A DNA stretch of 64,000 bases from assembly GCA_028673005.1 (NCBI GenBank), contig CM054116.1:33576854-33640853 (forward strand), read 5' to 3'. Below, piece after piece: positions 32,140 to 45,390 of this stretch. Both the position numbers and the translations under genes were made by a program. The first letter of the stretch is position 1, and each line of letters opens with the position of its first letter. The notes under the pieces were generated by a model. The model did not search any database, was not told the DNA's origin, and was given only the letters and a program-made list of their open reading frames with translations. This stretch comes from Tanypteryx hageni. Taxonomy: Eukaryota; Arthropoda; Insecta; Odonata; Petaluridae.

Positions 32140-34870
32140 GGCAGAACCGCTGTTGACACCCTTGCCGCGCTGCGAACGCCTCCCTTTGTTTGGCTAGCAA
32201 AAAGCACCATCTATCCGACTGGGAGTTGAGCTGGGATCCTCAAGGGAGAGAGTCCATTGTCACTTCCTAGCGAAGAATTTTTCGTGTCTGTGAATAGGAA
32301 AGGTGGAGGCGGAGAGGATACAGGGAGTGCGGATTTGAATGTTTTGCGATTAAAAAAATGGAATTTTACCATCAAATCGCTAGTTTAATCATATTATTGT
32401 AAAAGAAGATTTTAACTGTTGATTTCGGATAGCGAAGTCCATACAAATCGTGCCAAAGTGTCTTTTCTTTCTGATCGCAATTAATGATAATTTGGATGAA
32501 AACGACTGAGAGAACTTTATATTTTAATAGATCGATTGCTTCGTATAAGAAACACGGGGTGTTAATTTGAAAATTATCCCAGTCGCCCGCTAAAATTGAT
32601 ATATTCGCACCGACACTATTTTATTTTCCCATAAAAAACCAACCGACGAAATTTTCTCTTGTACTTAAGGGGTTTTCAATGCAGTGTAAATAGTGTTTTA
32701 GGTGTATTTTATTACCGGCGCGCAGGATTCGTTCGTAAAAAGGAGATTACTGCATTCCTCTAAGAATCCAAAGAAAATAAAGGCGATTTTGGCGGTTATG
32801 AATTCTGCGATTCCTTTTTCCAGATACATGCCTGCGTCGCGTTGATTCATGGATCGGGCAGAGCAAAGATCATTAAGGGCAGGGGTGAAAGTTTTCTCGA
32901 GCTATCAGCGCTATATAGGTTTTGAGTGTGCTGAGCTTTTAAGCTCCAAAAATGCAATCACGCAAATCAGCGGTGAGAAATTACACGAGGTGTTTGCCTT
33001 ATTGATCAAACAAAAAACAAATCAATTAGGAGTTTACCCTTAACTTTTGCGCCACGATAAAAATCGACGTCTCTTAACCGCATTTTGTATTCCTCCCTTA
33101 TCCAAATGCATAGTTGGATATTAAGGTAAAAAACAAGTGAAGATATAAAAATGAATTTTGAAAACCAACTTTTATATAGTCAATACTTTAATATGAATAA
33201 ACTCTATAATATAATTATGATAAACTTTCTGCTTGCATGGGCGTAAAAATTTGCAAAAGTGCCAACCAGCTCTTGAGTGATGTGGGGGTCTCTCTATTTT
33301 AACTTTGATCTTTTTACAGTTGTGAGAATGGTAGACAGAAGTAGAGAACTCAGTGACAAACGTAAGAATGTTTGGTTTATAAGTAGTAAGATGTTTGATA
33401 GTATCTTTTTTGTCATTAATGAAAATACTGACTTTTCCATTTATATTGCTTAAAGTTAACGAAAATATATTTCTGGTTCAGAGTAATTCAGCTTTAGATA
33501 CTAGTAGGAGTGAAACTTGAATATGTCATATTTTAGTCACCTAACTTAAATGACAAAAATAATAAATTGTTCTTTTCCTAACATCACATCGACCATCCAT
33601 ATAAAACCACTGTATAATTATAGTTAACTAAAGAATTGCTAAGCTACAACACAACACTTTAAAATGTTTTATTTAAATTTGTTCAAATTAACATCCTTTA
33701 CAACAGTATTACCTATCTTAAATACTGAAAAAAAAGGAATATGATAATTAAATGTGAGGGTTTTTAGAAAAATGCAAGAACAACCTGTCTTAAAGACCTA
33801 TAATTAGAAAAAAATTTCATACAAAGTAAAAAATAAGCCAAGTGAACAGTTCCAAAGAATAAAATTTTGTTCATGGCACAAACTACATAAACAAATAAAT
33901 CATTCGTCTTTTGCGACGCGAGGTGAGGTGTTTCGAACCCCGCAAGCAGCTGTGGATTTTTTTCAGATTAGACGGGGTCCAAAACATATTGTATATACAC
34001 CCCTGGGAGGGAAATTAAAAATACCCCAATTATACATTCCAATATAAAAATCATAGATTATGTTTTTAAAGAAATTCAGACAAGTGTAATTTAACATTTT
34101 GAATGACACGCTTCAGTATAATTGAATTAAAAGCTACGCAAAAATAGGCAAAAGATGCTGATTTAGAATAGTTTATAAAATTTAAAATGTTAAATAGCAG
34201 TTGCCCGTCGATAAATCGACTGGTTGTATAGATTAAATATTGTCTTGGTAGTTAGCCTTTTGTCACATTACCATGAAGGTCAGCGACTGCAAGATTTATT
34301 TACTTTTACTAATCTCCGCTAGGAGGGCCACGTTATTTCTTACAACCTCTAATGTCCGCTAGCAGCGTCACCTTAACATCAACCACTACTAGTACGTCGA
34401 GCAGAGCTTAGCCGGCCACAAAATACTCAATATCTCGCCAACGCTTTAACCGATTTCAATTTTACCATTTTCCTGCAAATCTGCAGACCGAGAAGTTTAA
34501 TTTGATGCATCACACGTTAAGGTGGCTGTTATCTTCGCTTTAAAAACCTCATATTTTACTCTATTAATATAAGTATATATTTTAAGTGGGTAGCCGAATA
34601 TTTGAGGGTATAACAAAACCAAACACAATCTAGCAAACTTTGTCGTCCGTAAGAAAACATATATGACGACTAGAGAAACAATCGACGATAGACCCATAGT
34701 TGGAATTATTTTTTTGGTTTGAATTTGACTTCCGTGTTAGGCTTACAAACAATTTTATTTTTACCCCATAATTTTTACTGGAATAACTTCATAAACAATC
34801 TCTTAAATAACGATTAATTCTATTAAAAACTAGAGAAATGAATATAATATACCTTCAAAATTCGTGAAAG
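32140..34870. other. unassigned AT-rich stretch
   Basis: About 2.7 kb. A minus-strand tRNA-like T-arm phrase (ggggttcgaaacacc, about 33928-33943) and a short direct repeat 'aat.tccgctag.agg' near 34310-34370 are the only structures noticed. No coding frame was recognised. Confidence 0.35.
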
Positions 34871-34899
34871 AATATTGCATTTATTCTGCTCTTTGGAGA

Positions 34900-35185
34900 A
34901 GATAGAGAAGAATATGATAGAGGAGGAGGAAGGGATAGAGGAGGAGGAGGGGATAGAAGAGGTGGAGGGGATAGAAGAGGTGGAGGGGGTAGAAGAGGGT
35001 GGGATAGAGGGTGAGGGGATAAAAGAGGAGGAGGGGATAGAGGAGGAGAAGGGGATAGAGGAGGAGAAGTGGGTAGAGGAGGAGGAGAGAATAGAGGGGA
35101 GGGAATAGAGGAGGAGTAGGTATTAGAGGAGGAGAAGAGAAGAGCGGGGAGGGGATAGAGGAGGAGTAGAGGATAGATAGATAGA
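34900..35185 (+). repeat. purine minisatellite (GAGGAG-type)
   Basis: Degenerate units of the form 'gaggaggaggggataga' repeated about 17 times. A Glu/Gly-rich open frame (34875-35108) runs through it and is an artefact. Confidence 0.8.
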
Positions 35186-35799
35186 TTATTCGTCTTTATT
35201 TGGGCGAGATTGAGAATAAGCAGTCTCTCCTTCCATCTAACCCAGGTGTCTCAAACTCTCATCGGTGCGCGGGCCGCATGAAGGCCCTCCACCGAACTCG
35301 CGGGCCGCATTATGGCACCGTACCAATTCCACGGGCCGCATACTATCCTAATCCTCACGCCGTTTCGTATTCTTTGGACATTCACTCTCCCCTTCCACAA
35401 GAAAGAAATTGCCCCAACCCTTTGTTGCGACCTTAAACCCATTCATTCCAAAAATAGTAATACGATCATATAAGATAGGGTTAGGTTCTTCGGACACGCA
35501 AGAAACACGCTTGCAGCGGTAATATACTTAGTATCCCATCTGTGCAAAATTGTTGTATATCGGAATAGGCAATTAACTGCATATATTTTAAAAAAGCTGA
35601 TTTAACATATGTACTTCTTAAATTTCTAAGATTCATGTTAAATATCTAACAATAATAAAAGGTTACTTCTGTCACTTTGTCCCTTTCTGGCTTCCTCTGT
35701 CACACTATAAAAATGCGAATAACTCGATAATGGATCGAGATTAATTTTTGATATTTGGCAGGAATGTTCGATTTACTTATTGTAAGATGATGACGAAAT

Positions 35800-36112
35800 G
35801 AAATCTCGAAAAAAGTCCTAGGTTCGACTCCAAGGTAGGCCTTTCTATTTCCCATATGATAACACGTAAAAATCGACTTTTTGGCTTGCAGGCTTTTATT
35901 CTTTTTGAGATCTAAATTAGAAAGAATTAATTAACCTATGATCATCAGATCTAGCCCATTTTAAAGAAAATACTATGAAGTTTCTTATTCTGTTAATCTA
36001 TTCCCGCCTACAGTACGAAATTCCTCATGTTAAAAGTTTAATTCACATATTTTGAGGAAATCTTGCCATTTTAACGGGATGCCAACTCATTACATTGTTA
36101 AACCTCGAAATC
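35800..36112 (+). repeat. S1 SINE-like repeat, best copy
   Basis: A perfect B-box-like GGTTCGACTCC at 35821-35831 sits inside a tRNA-like head. It is followed by the body shared with 1-310, ending near 'cattgttaaacctcg'. Nested inside the hAT element 35243-37231. Confidence 0.65.
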
Positions 36113-36400
36113 CTATTATTATTTCAATCCTTATGGGTGAAAGCGTGCTTTGAATGCTCTTACAATTAATACGAGAGAGAGGAGAGAGAAATTCTATTCA
36201 TAGCAACCAATGTAAACAACATTTGTTGAGTTATTTACGAGGAGTACATTTGAATGTAGAATATTAATCATTCGCATATTAAAATTAGGTACTTAGAATC
36301 ATCGTAGGAGTTCGAAACTTGAAACAACGAACGCATAAAAGAACAAAAGTTTGTTTTCTTGCCATCCAAAGAAAGTCAAGGCATATTTATGTTCATTTTT

Positions 36401-37105
36401 ACTTTCTCCATATACGTAGTATAGGGGGAAGTATTGTATTCATGAAAAAAATCAACTTCGACATTTCAATGGAAATACACGTTTTGAGGTCCCCTGAACA
36501 CGTTTTGACCATTTTCTCGATGGTCTGTTTGTGTATGTGATAGCTTTTTGTGGGTGCTCTAACTCAAAAACTATTAATCAGGTCAACGCGAAATTTTTTT
36601 ATTTTACATTTTTATAAAATTAAGAAGAATTTATTAGTTTTTGGTAAATATCGGTCAACCGGAAGTGGGTGTTTATTCTTGTCACTTATCCGTTATTTTG
36701 AGATATTTGCTTTAATATTTGATAAATCTAAAAATATACTGGGATAAAAGTTGTAGGAAATTTAAGTTTATACAACCTTTGTTTGAACATTTTTCCATAT
36801 AATGCATTGTTTAAGAGATATCTTATATTTTTAGCTGCCACCATCACGCCACCTACCGAAGACTATTGTTAACAATTGACGCTTAGTTACGTCTTACATT
36901 AGTAACGCTCCTTTTTCTTTTCTTAATTGTTGGAGCTTCGTGGCTATATCCAATTTCAGAAGGCTATGGTTTGTTTATTTCTGTTCTTTGTAAAGTAAAA
37001 ATTTCTCGCAGTTTTTAAAAATATTTATTATTATTTAACCTATTTGGAATTTTTAGAAATATTACAGATATGGAGAAAGTCATGTGGTGGCCACATCAGA
37101 TTTTT
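36401..37105 (+). mobile_element. M1 element, copy 4, full length
   Basis: ACTTTCTCCATA at the start and TATGGAGAAAGT near the end (37070-37081), then the palindromic 'catgtggtggccacatcag' tail. Flanked by T-runs. It serves here as the reference copy for the family (about 705 bp). It has no coding frame and is nested in the hAT element 35243-37231. Confidence 0.8.
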
Positions 37106-37239
37106 TATTTCTCAAAAACCTTTCCCGTTGAATTTCAACGGGCATCTCTCTAATTTCATAAGAACTACATTGAGTTTTGGCCGTCTACTGTAAACTTGCT
37201 CACTTCGCGGGCCGCGAGTTTGAGATCCCTGATCTAATC

Positions 37240-37460
37240 CGTTATAGACAGATGAGGAGGAAAGGAGATAGAAGGGGAGAATGGTGAGAGGGGGGAGGAG
37301 GAGATGGGAGCTCGCTGTGACAGGTGGAGAAAGAGTGGAGAGGGTAAGGGCAGGGAGGGTTGCAGCTGCGCAAGGGGGAAGGAGCGAAGGGATGAGGGTA
37401 GAAGCAATGCCAGCAAAAGACGAGAAGGGGAGAAGAAGATGGCGGATGGTTCAAAGAACG
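37240..37460 (+). repeat. polypurine tract
   Basis: A G/A-rich block directly after the hAT element. Overlapping open frames on both strands are composition artefacts. Confidence 0.5.
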
Positions 37461-37779
37461 CTTTCGTCCCTCGATTAGAGGCCAACAACCGAAATTTGCC
37501 TCTCTCGGATGTGACTGCGATCTCTGAAATTGACTGCGATCAATATTAGCCCAACGGACGCGGGTTCAACGCCGCATTTAAGAAACCGATGCGACTCTCC
37601 GGCGGAGGTGTAGGAGGGTTGCTCACACACACACACGACTGAAACACCCGTCGGGAGATAGGGCGGACGGGAAGGGCATTCGAAGAGATAGTGGGACTCT
37701 CTCTCTCTCCGTGTCTTTATGCTTCGTTATTTCTCTACTTCTCATTTCCTCACGTCTCCTTATTTCCCTCTCGCCCTAG

Positions 37780-38310
37780 AAAGGAGGAAGTTGGACAAAG
37801 GGAAGTTGAAGAGGAGGCTGAGCGAAAGGAGAGAGAAAACGGAGAGAGAGAATGATGGAGAATGTGGAAGGTGAGGGAATGGAAGATAGGGAGGCGAAGT
37901 GAGGTAAGAATGGGTGGTTGTATCGCTAGGGGAGTAGGAGGAGGAGAGTCGGCGAGACGTAGGTGGCGGTGTTTGGAGGTAGAGGGCGTGGAGAGAGTGA
38001 GGGCAAGCGGGCGGGGAAAGGGCTCGAGAGTAATTAGAGCTCTCGACGGGTGTAATGGGGTGCAATTTGTAGTCGTCGCTTAGAAAGACAGAGAGAGATG
38101 AGGGGAGGGTTTGCGGGGTGGCGTGGCGACGAGGTGGATTGAGATGAAAACGTGGCGGGATGGAGAGGGGAGGGAGGGGAGTGCGCAGAGGGGAAGAGGA
38201 GATGGGAGGGGGGAGGACACAGGGCACAAACAAACGGAATTATATCGAGCGAGAGGGTGTGGGGAACTGGGAGGGGGGAGGTGGAGGGAGAACGACAGTT
38301 GGCTCGTATT
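37780..38310 (+). repeat. polypurine tract with GA microsatellite segments
   Basis: G/A-rich with several 'gagagag' stretches. A (CA) run and a short CT run lie just before it, at about 37625-37710. The long minus-strand frame 37760-38233 is Ser/Pro/Leu-rich and has no domain. Confidence 0.55.
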
Positions 38311-38319
38311 TAAATTGGT

Positions 38320-41300
38320 GGAGAGGTTTTGCTCTAATGCCTTCGCTGAATACTTGAGAGCGTGTTTCCTGGAGGGCGGTAATCGTAATAAAAAAATAAA
38401 CGAAGGATTTTTTAATTTTAAGTTATTTAGGGATGCGATTAAAAAAATTAGAGCTTTTTTTTTTTTTAAATTGAAGCTTGAGGATTAAAATTTAAGGCAA
38501 AAAAGACAAAAGCGAAAAATTATAGCATTACTTTTTGAGAATGTGGCGTTCCAAAATGCTTTAGCGAGGGAAGCATTTCTTTCTGCTTTTTGCGTTAATC
38601 TTTGATAAACGGCCATTCTTTCTCCGTAAATTTAGAAATGTGCTGACGATCATCGGAATGTTTTGAAATTTTTTGAAAGGGAGTTTTACTTTTTTAGACA
38701 TAGATTCTTAAGGTTTTGAAATTAATATTTGAGGAATAATAAACATTTCTTAAGTTGCTACAATCGTATTGATAAAATTAGAAATTTCATTGGCATCGTA
38801 CGATACGAAGATTAACAATTTTTTCAGCACATAATGAATATTTGGTAACGAGTTATTATCAAGAGTTTTACCAAAAGGTATTACCGTAGAATAAATATTC
38901 ATTTTGACTCGAGGTAACTATTCTTGAAAAATATGAAACAGTAATGTTTCGTTGTTAGAGCTTCCTATTTTATAGAACCATATGACTTTGTACTGTCAAA
39001 TTATTATCTTTTTCAATATAACATTCATAAGATAGTCTTAATCTACAGTTTTCACCAACTTTAACTAACATATCTCATTCCTTAAGCAAATATTTACCCT
39101 CGCATTTATTTGCGTCGCTGTTAGGTAACATTTTTGTAAAAATTCGTTTAAAGTTATCCTTAAGGAACGGAACGAATTTATTTTATTTTAAAAATTTTGT
39201 TTGAAAATAAGGTCACCTTCAAACAACCTATTATAAAAGATTATTTCACTTTAAAGCATCAAGGCAATGGGTTTCTTTCCAGAATTCATAATGTGTTTAC
39301 TTAATTTAGCTTTGTTTAACGGGCTTATTCAATGATGCTGTTCCCCATCGCAGTATTAGTCCTAAAGTGTTAATCTTCCAACTTCACAACCTTGTTTTCT
39401 TCCATTTTTATCGTCTGATTTTGCTATTTTGCATCTATTTAAAAAAAAGTATATTCTACTATTTTATTTATTTATAGTAGATTATGAGTGATTTTAGCAT
39501 ATCTTTCAGCAACTATCCAGCTTTATTGATTTTTTCATCTTTTATTTTCAGTCTCGGCAGACAAATTAATAAAATTTAGTTAGTTTATTTTCCTTTTTAA
39601 AATAAAAATCAGTATAAAATATCAAAATATGCTGTTTTTAACTTTAACATTACTAACTTCTCCAGCTTTTCTAACACTTACGGGTGTGTGCTCCCCTTTT
39701 CTGAGTTCCAGTTCTTGATTTGCTGAAGTATCTTTCTAGGTCGTCTTTAGGTCATGTTTCTCTCATTACAATATGGCTTTATTTTATCATTTTGCTGAGT
39801 CGTTTTGATTTCACATTTTACCGTATCTATTAGATGGAACCAAGAGTACAAATTACTTACTTTTATTTGCGGTTTAAATATAATAGAAATTAGATAGACA
39901 TGTTGATGGAATACGCGCTTCGATTCACTTCGCAATTTTTCTCTTAAGAGATCAATCGATTGTCCAAATGTATGTATTTTATCCTTATTCGAATTATTCA
40001 ACTCATTAATCTTTTTGTATGAACGAATTTCCTATTCTTCTGGTTTATCTTAGGCATTTTCTTTCTGCTGACTAGATATTATTTCCAAGAAGCTTATTTC
40101 GGCCCTCTTGTCAGTGATATTATATGAATTGTCTTTTATTTAAGACTGTCGTTCTCTTATTGCACATTTTTTCACTCACTCACTTATGCCCTCATGAACA
40201 TCTTTGAAGCACGAAATTATTAATGGTCACAGTTTGCAGTAGCAATTCAGGGTCACGCAGGGCCAGACATACGCAGGAAAAACTTTCCAGGATCGAAGTT
40301 TTTTTCGCTGTGTGCTGCAGTACATATTAATCCTTAATGAGATGAATTTGATAACTATAAAGTAGCATAAAAATTCGAGCTAAATAGGTATTAGTTTTTT
40401 TTATAATGTAGCTTGCCTTTTGAGTGGAGCTTTATAGACTTTGCATCATGTACCAGATTTGAATTGCTGCAGGCCTGAATTTTGATTATGCGTGTTTGTT
40501 TATAATGTTATTAATCGGCCATTTCTATTATTATTCGGATTTTTAGCTAATTTTTTAACAGGTTTTTCTCTACACTTATTTATTATAAACTTTCCTTCCA
40601 TTTTTATCGTTTTGTCATCGTTATGGCAGTCCATGCAGTGTAGCACATTGCTCACTTTCCTTTTTTCCTCCAAAATTATGGGATATTCACATTCCATTGC
40701 TTTCCTCTTCATATTTGAGTACCAATAAGTTAGATAATGTATTTCCGTTTCAATCCTCGACGTTTCTTTGAAAAGCAATGTAATTTCCTGTCACTATTTT
40801 TCTTGGACAACTTCTGTCCGCCTAAAATATCACAGAAAATATGATTTTCTTACTAATGCGAGTATTATCCCCTGGTATTACGCTTAGATAAAACCCACGG
40901 CCGAGACATTTATAAACATTATTAAATGTTGAATTATTTTACATGAAATACGGAACTTCGATATCGATTGGTGACTCACTTAAAATAGGTATGCCGTTTG
41001 AAATGTTACGAAGTCAAAACATTTTTTCTTTTTACTTCGTCTTTCGCGTATGACGTCGGAATCAATAGTTGCAATTCGGCGACTAAGAATAATTTCATAA
41101 AACAGAAAAATACGCCAAAACTGTGAATTTATATAAATATGAGTTATCTATATTAACACAAGTGTTATTAATGTCATTATCACTGTTAAATGTATTTGGG
41201 ATTACGCGAACATTACAAAAATGCTCTAAGGGTTTGAAAATCCCTGGTATAGGGGCATATGCATATTTGCCTTAGTTTGCCCACGGAGCTGTCACCCTCA

Positions 41301-42060
41301 TTAAAAGGATTTAATTAATAAACTTGCCTGAGAAAAGGTACAATAAATTTACATTTAGGTGAATAATTACATCTTAAGCAAAGATTCGAAATTGCAACAT
41401 TAATAATGGCAACCAATTCTTGTCTTTTGCCATCACCCGCGTTTCTATGCTTCACGTGTCGTATGTAAATACTTACAGAATCATTTGTAAATATTTTCCC
41501 TGTCATGAACCATTTCCATTTAAACGCATAACATTATAAATAAATTAGGATAGCCGAATACCGCTTGAGAGTACCCAACGCGTTATTATCATCATTTCTG
41601 TCACTCACTTCAAGGAAGAAGAAAACTCTGCGATTAAGCTGTCTTAACGAAATAAGCTAAATGACAAAATTGTCTGATTCCCAGTTATTAGAAAATTAGA
41701 TTATCTAAATAAAAAAGATCCTAATTTTAAAAAATCTGCCAACTCCATGATTTGAGCCAAGGTACACCGTTCGACAGCACTCTAACACAACCTGAAAGAG
41801 CCTCGCTTTAATAAAATCGTTGTCAGATGAGTTTAAGTTAAAAATACAATTCAAATTAGTCACGAGAACGGCTGAAACTCTTTGATCGCATCCATTAAGC
41901 ACGCTATATGGCTCATACAATCATAAAACAAGGAGACCGTTAATGTTTCTTCTCGACTGTGAAACGACAGGTAGAAAGCATTAGAGAACGAAAGAGTATT
42001 TTACTGCAGATGGAAGGGGATGTTGGCGACAGTTTTGACTAAAAGGAGAGGGAGGAAAAA
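38320..42060. other. unassigned AT-rich stretch
   Basis: About 3.7 kb of AT-rich sequence. I see no TE end, no repeat shared with the rest of the window and no coding frame with recognisable content. Confidence 0.4.
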
Positions 42061-42074
42061 AGGAGGAGAATTTC

Positions 42075-42094
42075 CATGTGTGTGTGTGTGAATG

Positions 42095-42128
<34 letters not shown>

Positions 42129-42130
42129 TA
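42075..42130. repeat. (TG)n-TATATA-(CA)n inverted microsatellite
   Basis: A run of TG, a central alternating TA stretch and a run of CA form a near-perfect inverted repeat able to extrude as a hairpin. Confidence 0.85.
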
Positions 42131-42269
42131 TCTGCGAAAGGATAGAGGGCGATGCGGCGGCGCCCAGGGAGGACGAGGCAGGCAGTTATGGAAACCGCAC
42201 TGCTATCAACGGAAATATGCAAAGTAGTTAGGCGGGCCATTCCCAACTCCACTACCAACCTCTCCCTCG

Positions 42270-42480
42270 TAACCACTCCTCTAACTCATCCTCTCTTCTC
42301 CGTCCTCCGTGCCCCACCTCTGCCTCTTGCTTGCCTTTCCCATTCCTTACTCTTCTTCTTTTCTTCCCTCACCACACCGTCCTTTCTCTTTCTCCCTTAT
42401 TCACCTCTTAGAGTTTCCACCTTTTTGCCTTTCCTCTCCCTCTCTTCTACGCTATCTTTATTTTCTTGTCTTCTATTCTA
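42270..42480 (+). repeat. polypyrimidine tract
   Basis: C/T-rich. It yields Ser/Pro/Leu open frames (42152-42518) without domains and abuts the start of an M2 copy. Confidence 0.5.
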
Positions 42481-42482
42481 AT

Positions 42483-43167
42483 TTTAGCCTACTTTCCAGA
42501 ACGGAAATAGGCTTATAGTTTCGTCTGTCTGTCTACCTCCCCCTATTAACTTCTGAACCAATAGACCGATTTTCATGACACTTGGTGGAAATCTCTCGCT
42601 ACTTGAGCCGAGCTCCCGAGGATAGTGTTTGTTGCGAAGATTGAAAGTCCTTAGTTCGATTCCAGGAGCTATCCTTCCCATTTGATTTACATGGGATATC
42701 TTAAATCTGTCGTGCAGGGTAATTTTCTCTAGCACGTTAAAATATCTTAGAAATATAATGTCGGGGCGGAATTTATACTATTCTCTAAGGAAAGGAATGA
42801 AGATTCCAATTTTTGTCGTAGAACTTCGCTTATCGATCGTATTTCTTAGAGTTTTGCGCAAATACTGGCCTTTTTATAGTTTTTATCACTCATTACGAGG
42901 GTGTTGCCATTGCAACAACTATTGTTGGACTCGAATTTGGTGTAGTTAGGAACATACACGCGTTATTTTTGCCACACAAATACGCGTGATCAAATTAGTT
43001 TTTCGTTCGAATGTATTTTTTATATTTTATAATTCTAAATTATGAAATTTGAGAACACAAAGAGTAACGTATCCGCGGTGATTTTAAAGCTATTAAAGCC
43101 AATACACGTACTGAATAAACGATTAAATGGAAAGTAGGCATCATAAGTTCCGTTAGGATCGTCTTGT
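42483..43167 (+). mobile_element. M2 repeat, uninterrupted copy (about 685 bp)
   Basis: It starts 'ttagcctactttccag' and ends 'ggaaagtaggcatcataag...catcttgtt' type sequence (here gtcttgtt). GCCTACTTTCCA near the start is the exact reverse complement of TGGAAAGTAGGC near the end, suggesting a non-autonomous DNA transposon. An internal 'agttcgattcc' also resembles a Pol III B-box. It is the only copy in the window not split by an insertion. Confidence 0.7.
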
Positions 43168-43189
43168 TACATTCTTATCCAATTTTTAT

Positions 43190-43400
43190 TTTTTCCTTTC
43201 CCCCCTCGCTTCACCTTTCCATCTCTCGTTCTTTTTCCCCTCTTTCCTACTACACTCATTCACTCTTCCTCTCGTTTCTCCTCCCTTTCCCATTCACCTT
43301 TTGCCCCTCTTTCGGTTCTTCCTCTTCGCCTCTTCCCCCTTCCAATTCTTTCCCCTTTCAGCACCGTCTCAGACTCCTCGGCCTACTTGTAACTTCATCT
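43190..43400 (+). repeat. polypyrimidine tract
   Basis: C/T-rich block immediately after the M2 copy. The frame 43164-43607 begins within it and has no recognisable domain. Confidence 0.5.
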
Positions 43401-44880
43401 CACCCCATCGGTGATCGTAATCGAATCTGCGGAGCTGCAACCACTTCAGACGAAGAGCTAAGCGCTCAGCTGTCGATTGTTTTGCCAACGTCTACGGGAG
43501 AGGTCGTGGGTGCCGTTGGATTTTTGCTCCAAAGTGGATTCATGTTCGATCCTTTCTTGCCTTCCTTCCTCCGAGTACCCAACTATTGGTCTTTTGATTT
43601 TACTTAGTCTGGCTCTATTCTCGGAATTGGGATTTCATATTGGCCTTTCATTTCTATAGGTATTTTTGTATTAGTGTCGCCCATACTGCAAGAATCTCGG
43701 GAGCAATCATTTTCCATAAAAGAAAATTTATATTTTTGAGCTAGAACTTAAATTTAAAAACTGCTAAAATGGATGACGGTATTATTTCACAAAAAACTTT
43801 GGCTGATTATTTTCCTGAACTTATAATCATCGTAACTTGTTATACACTCCTGGGAAGAGGCAAGTTTGTGACATCGACCGAAGGTAAAAACATATAAAAC
43901 AATTCAACCTTCTGCTAGGATCCGTATTAATACTGAAAGGCTTGTGCAGCTAAGAATGCGAAAGGAGCAAAATAAATTTATGTGAAAAACAAACTCCATC
44001 GCTTTTGCAATGTTGAGCCGATGAATTGCTTCTGAGAGAAAATGCGGTCGAAATGTAGGCGCTTGGTTTACTTGCTAATCCCTGTAATTGCGCTCCTTCC
44101 CGGCGATCATCTACCTACGCACGAAGACTTCTCGATTCCCTTATCCTGGTTCTCAGATAGCGCCAAGGATCGCCTCATCATTTGCCTTCCAAATTCTGTC
44201 TTCCCATCCAATTACCGGAGACTGTCGGAATTCTTAGTCTTTGGACCGTTCAATGGATTCCCCCTCTCCTGCAGTGGGAGGAGAGAAACCTCAGCAGTCT
44301 CAGCCTTTCCTAATAAAGACGGCTCATCCCTCGCCTCCTATCTCCCACCCTCCCTTTTTCTCTATCACCATCCGTTTTGCATCGCATCCTCCCTCCCACC
44401 AAACCCAAAAAGGACCTTTCTGAATCTTTCTACGGCGATCACAGGGGTCGCGGTTTTTCCTCTTCTTCACCGCCGTCATACAGATCTCCTTTAATCGATA
44501 CAATTCTTCCTTCTCCTAATTAACTCCGAGAAATTTTCCCCTATTTGTGTTCCGATTAGTGATTTGTGAGGGAGGAATACGCTCGCGTTCAATTAAGGCG
44601 GGTATTACTCCATTTGTGAAATAAAACGGAACGTTTTTAAGTATTTTCTTTGAATCGCATGGGATATCAACTTCGGTAATGCATTTGCATACATGTGCCG
44701 TACAAGGCTTTATAGGTGTTCCCGTCAGGGCTATCCGATTTGAGTTATTAGGGAGAGAGAAAGAGAGAGAGAGAGAGAGGAAGATGAGAGAAGCGCATTT
44801 TCTGTCTCGCTCATCCTCTCCCGGCGGTGAACCTGCGGAGTAAAAATACAAAACGATTTCTCCTCGGTTCCTTCTCATCC
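43400..44880. other. unassigned stretch with GA run
   Basis: Mixed sequence with a pyrimidine-rich patch at about 44310-44400 and a (GA)n run at 44755-44790. Open frames at 43164-43607, 44042-44494 and 44516-44878 have no domain I recognise. Confidence 0.35.
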
Positions 44881-44939
44881 CTCCGAATAATCATCTTTCC
44901 CTTCCCTTAACTCTCTCGGGATTTATTCCTTATATCTCG

Positions 44940-45390
44940 CCCACTCCTTCCTCCTCTCTTCGAACCCCTAATCCGATTTCCCCCTCCCTCCCACTCCTCT
45001 TTCCCCCCCCCTCTCTCTCTCAACCCCCACCTCCCAATCTTCATTCACCTCCTAGCAGCCCCGCCTCCCTCCCTTCTACTCTTCCCTCATTTCTCCTTCC
45101 TTATTCCCTTTTTACTCACTCCACCATTCTCATCGCGTCTCTTCTGACTTGAAATGGCGATATATAGGTTTCCATCAGCCCACTGTTCCCGCCTCTCACC
45201 TCACCCTCCCTCTCCGTACATTCCTCCCCTTTCTCGCTCTCTCTCCCCTATCCTCCCCTCCTCACTCCCTCCCGCTCTTTCCTCCTCTCGCGCCTTTGTT
45301 GACCCATCAGGTATTGAGGTTTCTTTACCCGGTAAGCATAATCGTACTTCCTCCCTCTTCTCCATATCTCTTTTCCTCCATCATTTTCCT
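44940..45390 (+). repeat. polypyrimidine tract
   Basis: C/T-rich, with runs of C around 45005-45015 and many CTCTCT words. Frames through it are artefacts. Confidence 0.55.

Larger units (their letters stand above)
35243..37231 (+). mobile_element. hAT element, 2.0 kb, containing S1 and M1 insertions
   Basis: Left end CAGGTGTCTCAAACTC and right end (reverse complement) CAGGGATCTCAAACTC give 16 bp inverted repeats with 13 matches. Flanks atctaacc (35235-35242) and atctaatc (37232-37239) match at 7 of 8. 'gcgggccgc' words lie inside both ends. Once the S1 copy (35800-36112) and the M1 copy (36401-37105) are removed, about 1 kb of element remains. Confidence 0.75.

Noticed and set aside
31367..32156. 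Two overlapping frames of 130 and 162 codons
   Set aside because: GC- and C/T-rich composition explains them. There is no recognisable motif and the two frames conflict.
34875..35108. Glu-rich protein of 77 residues
   Set aside because: It is a translation of the GAGGAG minisatellite.
37760..38233. 157-residue Ser/Pro/Leu-rich minus-strand frame
   Set aside because: It is an artefact of the polypurine tract. A similar frame appears in every tract of this type.
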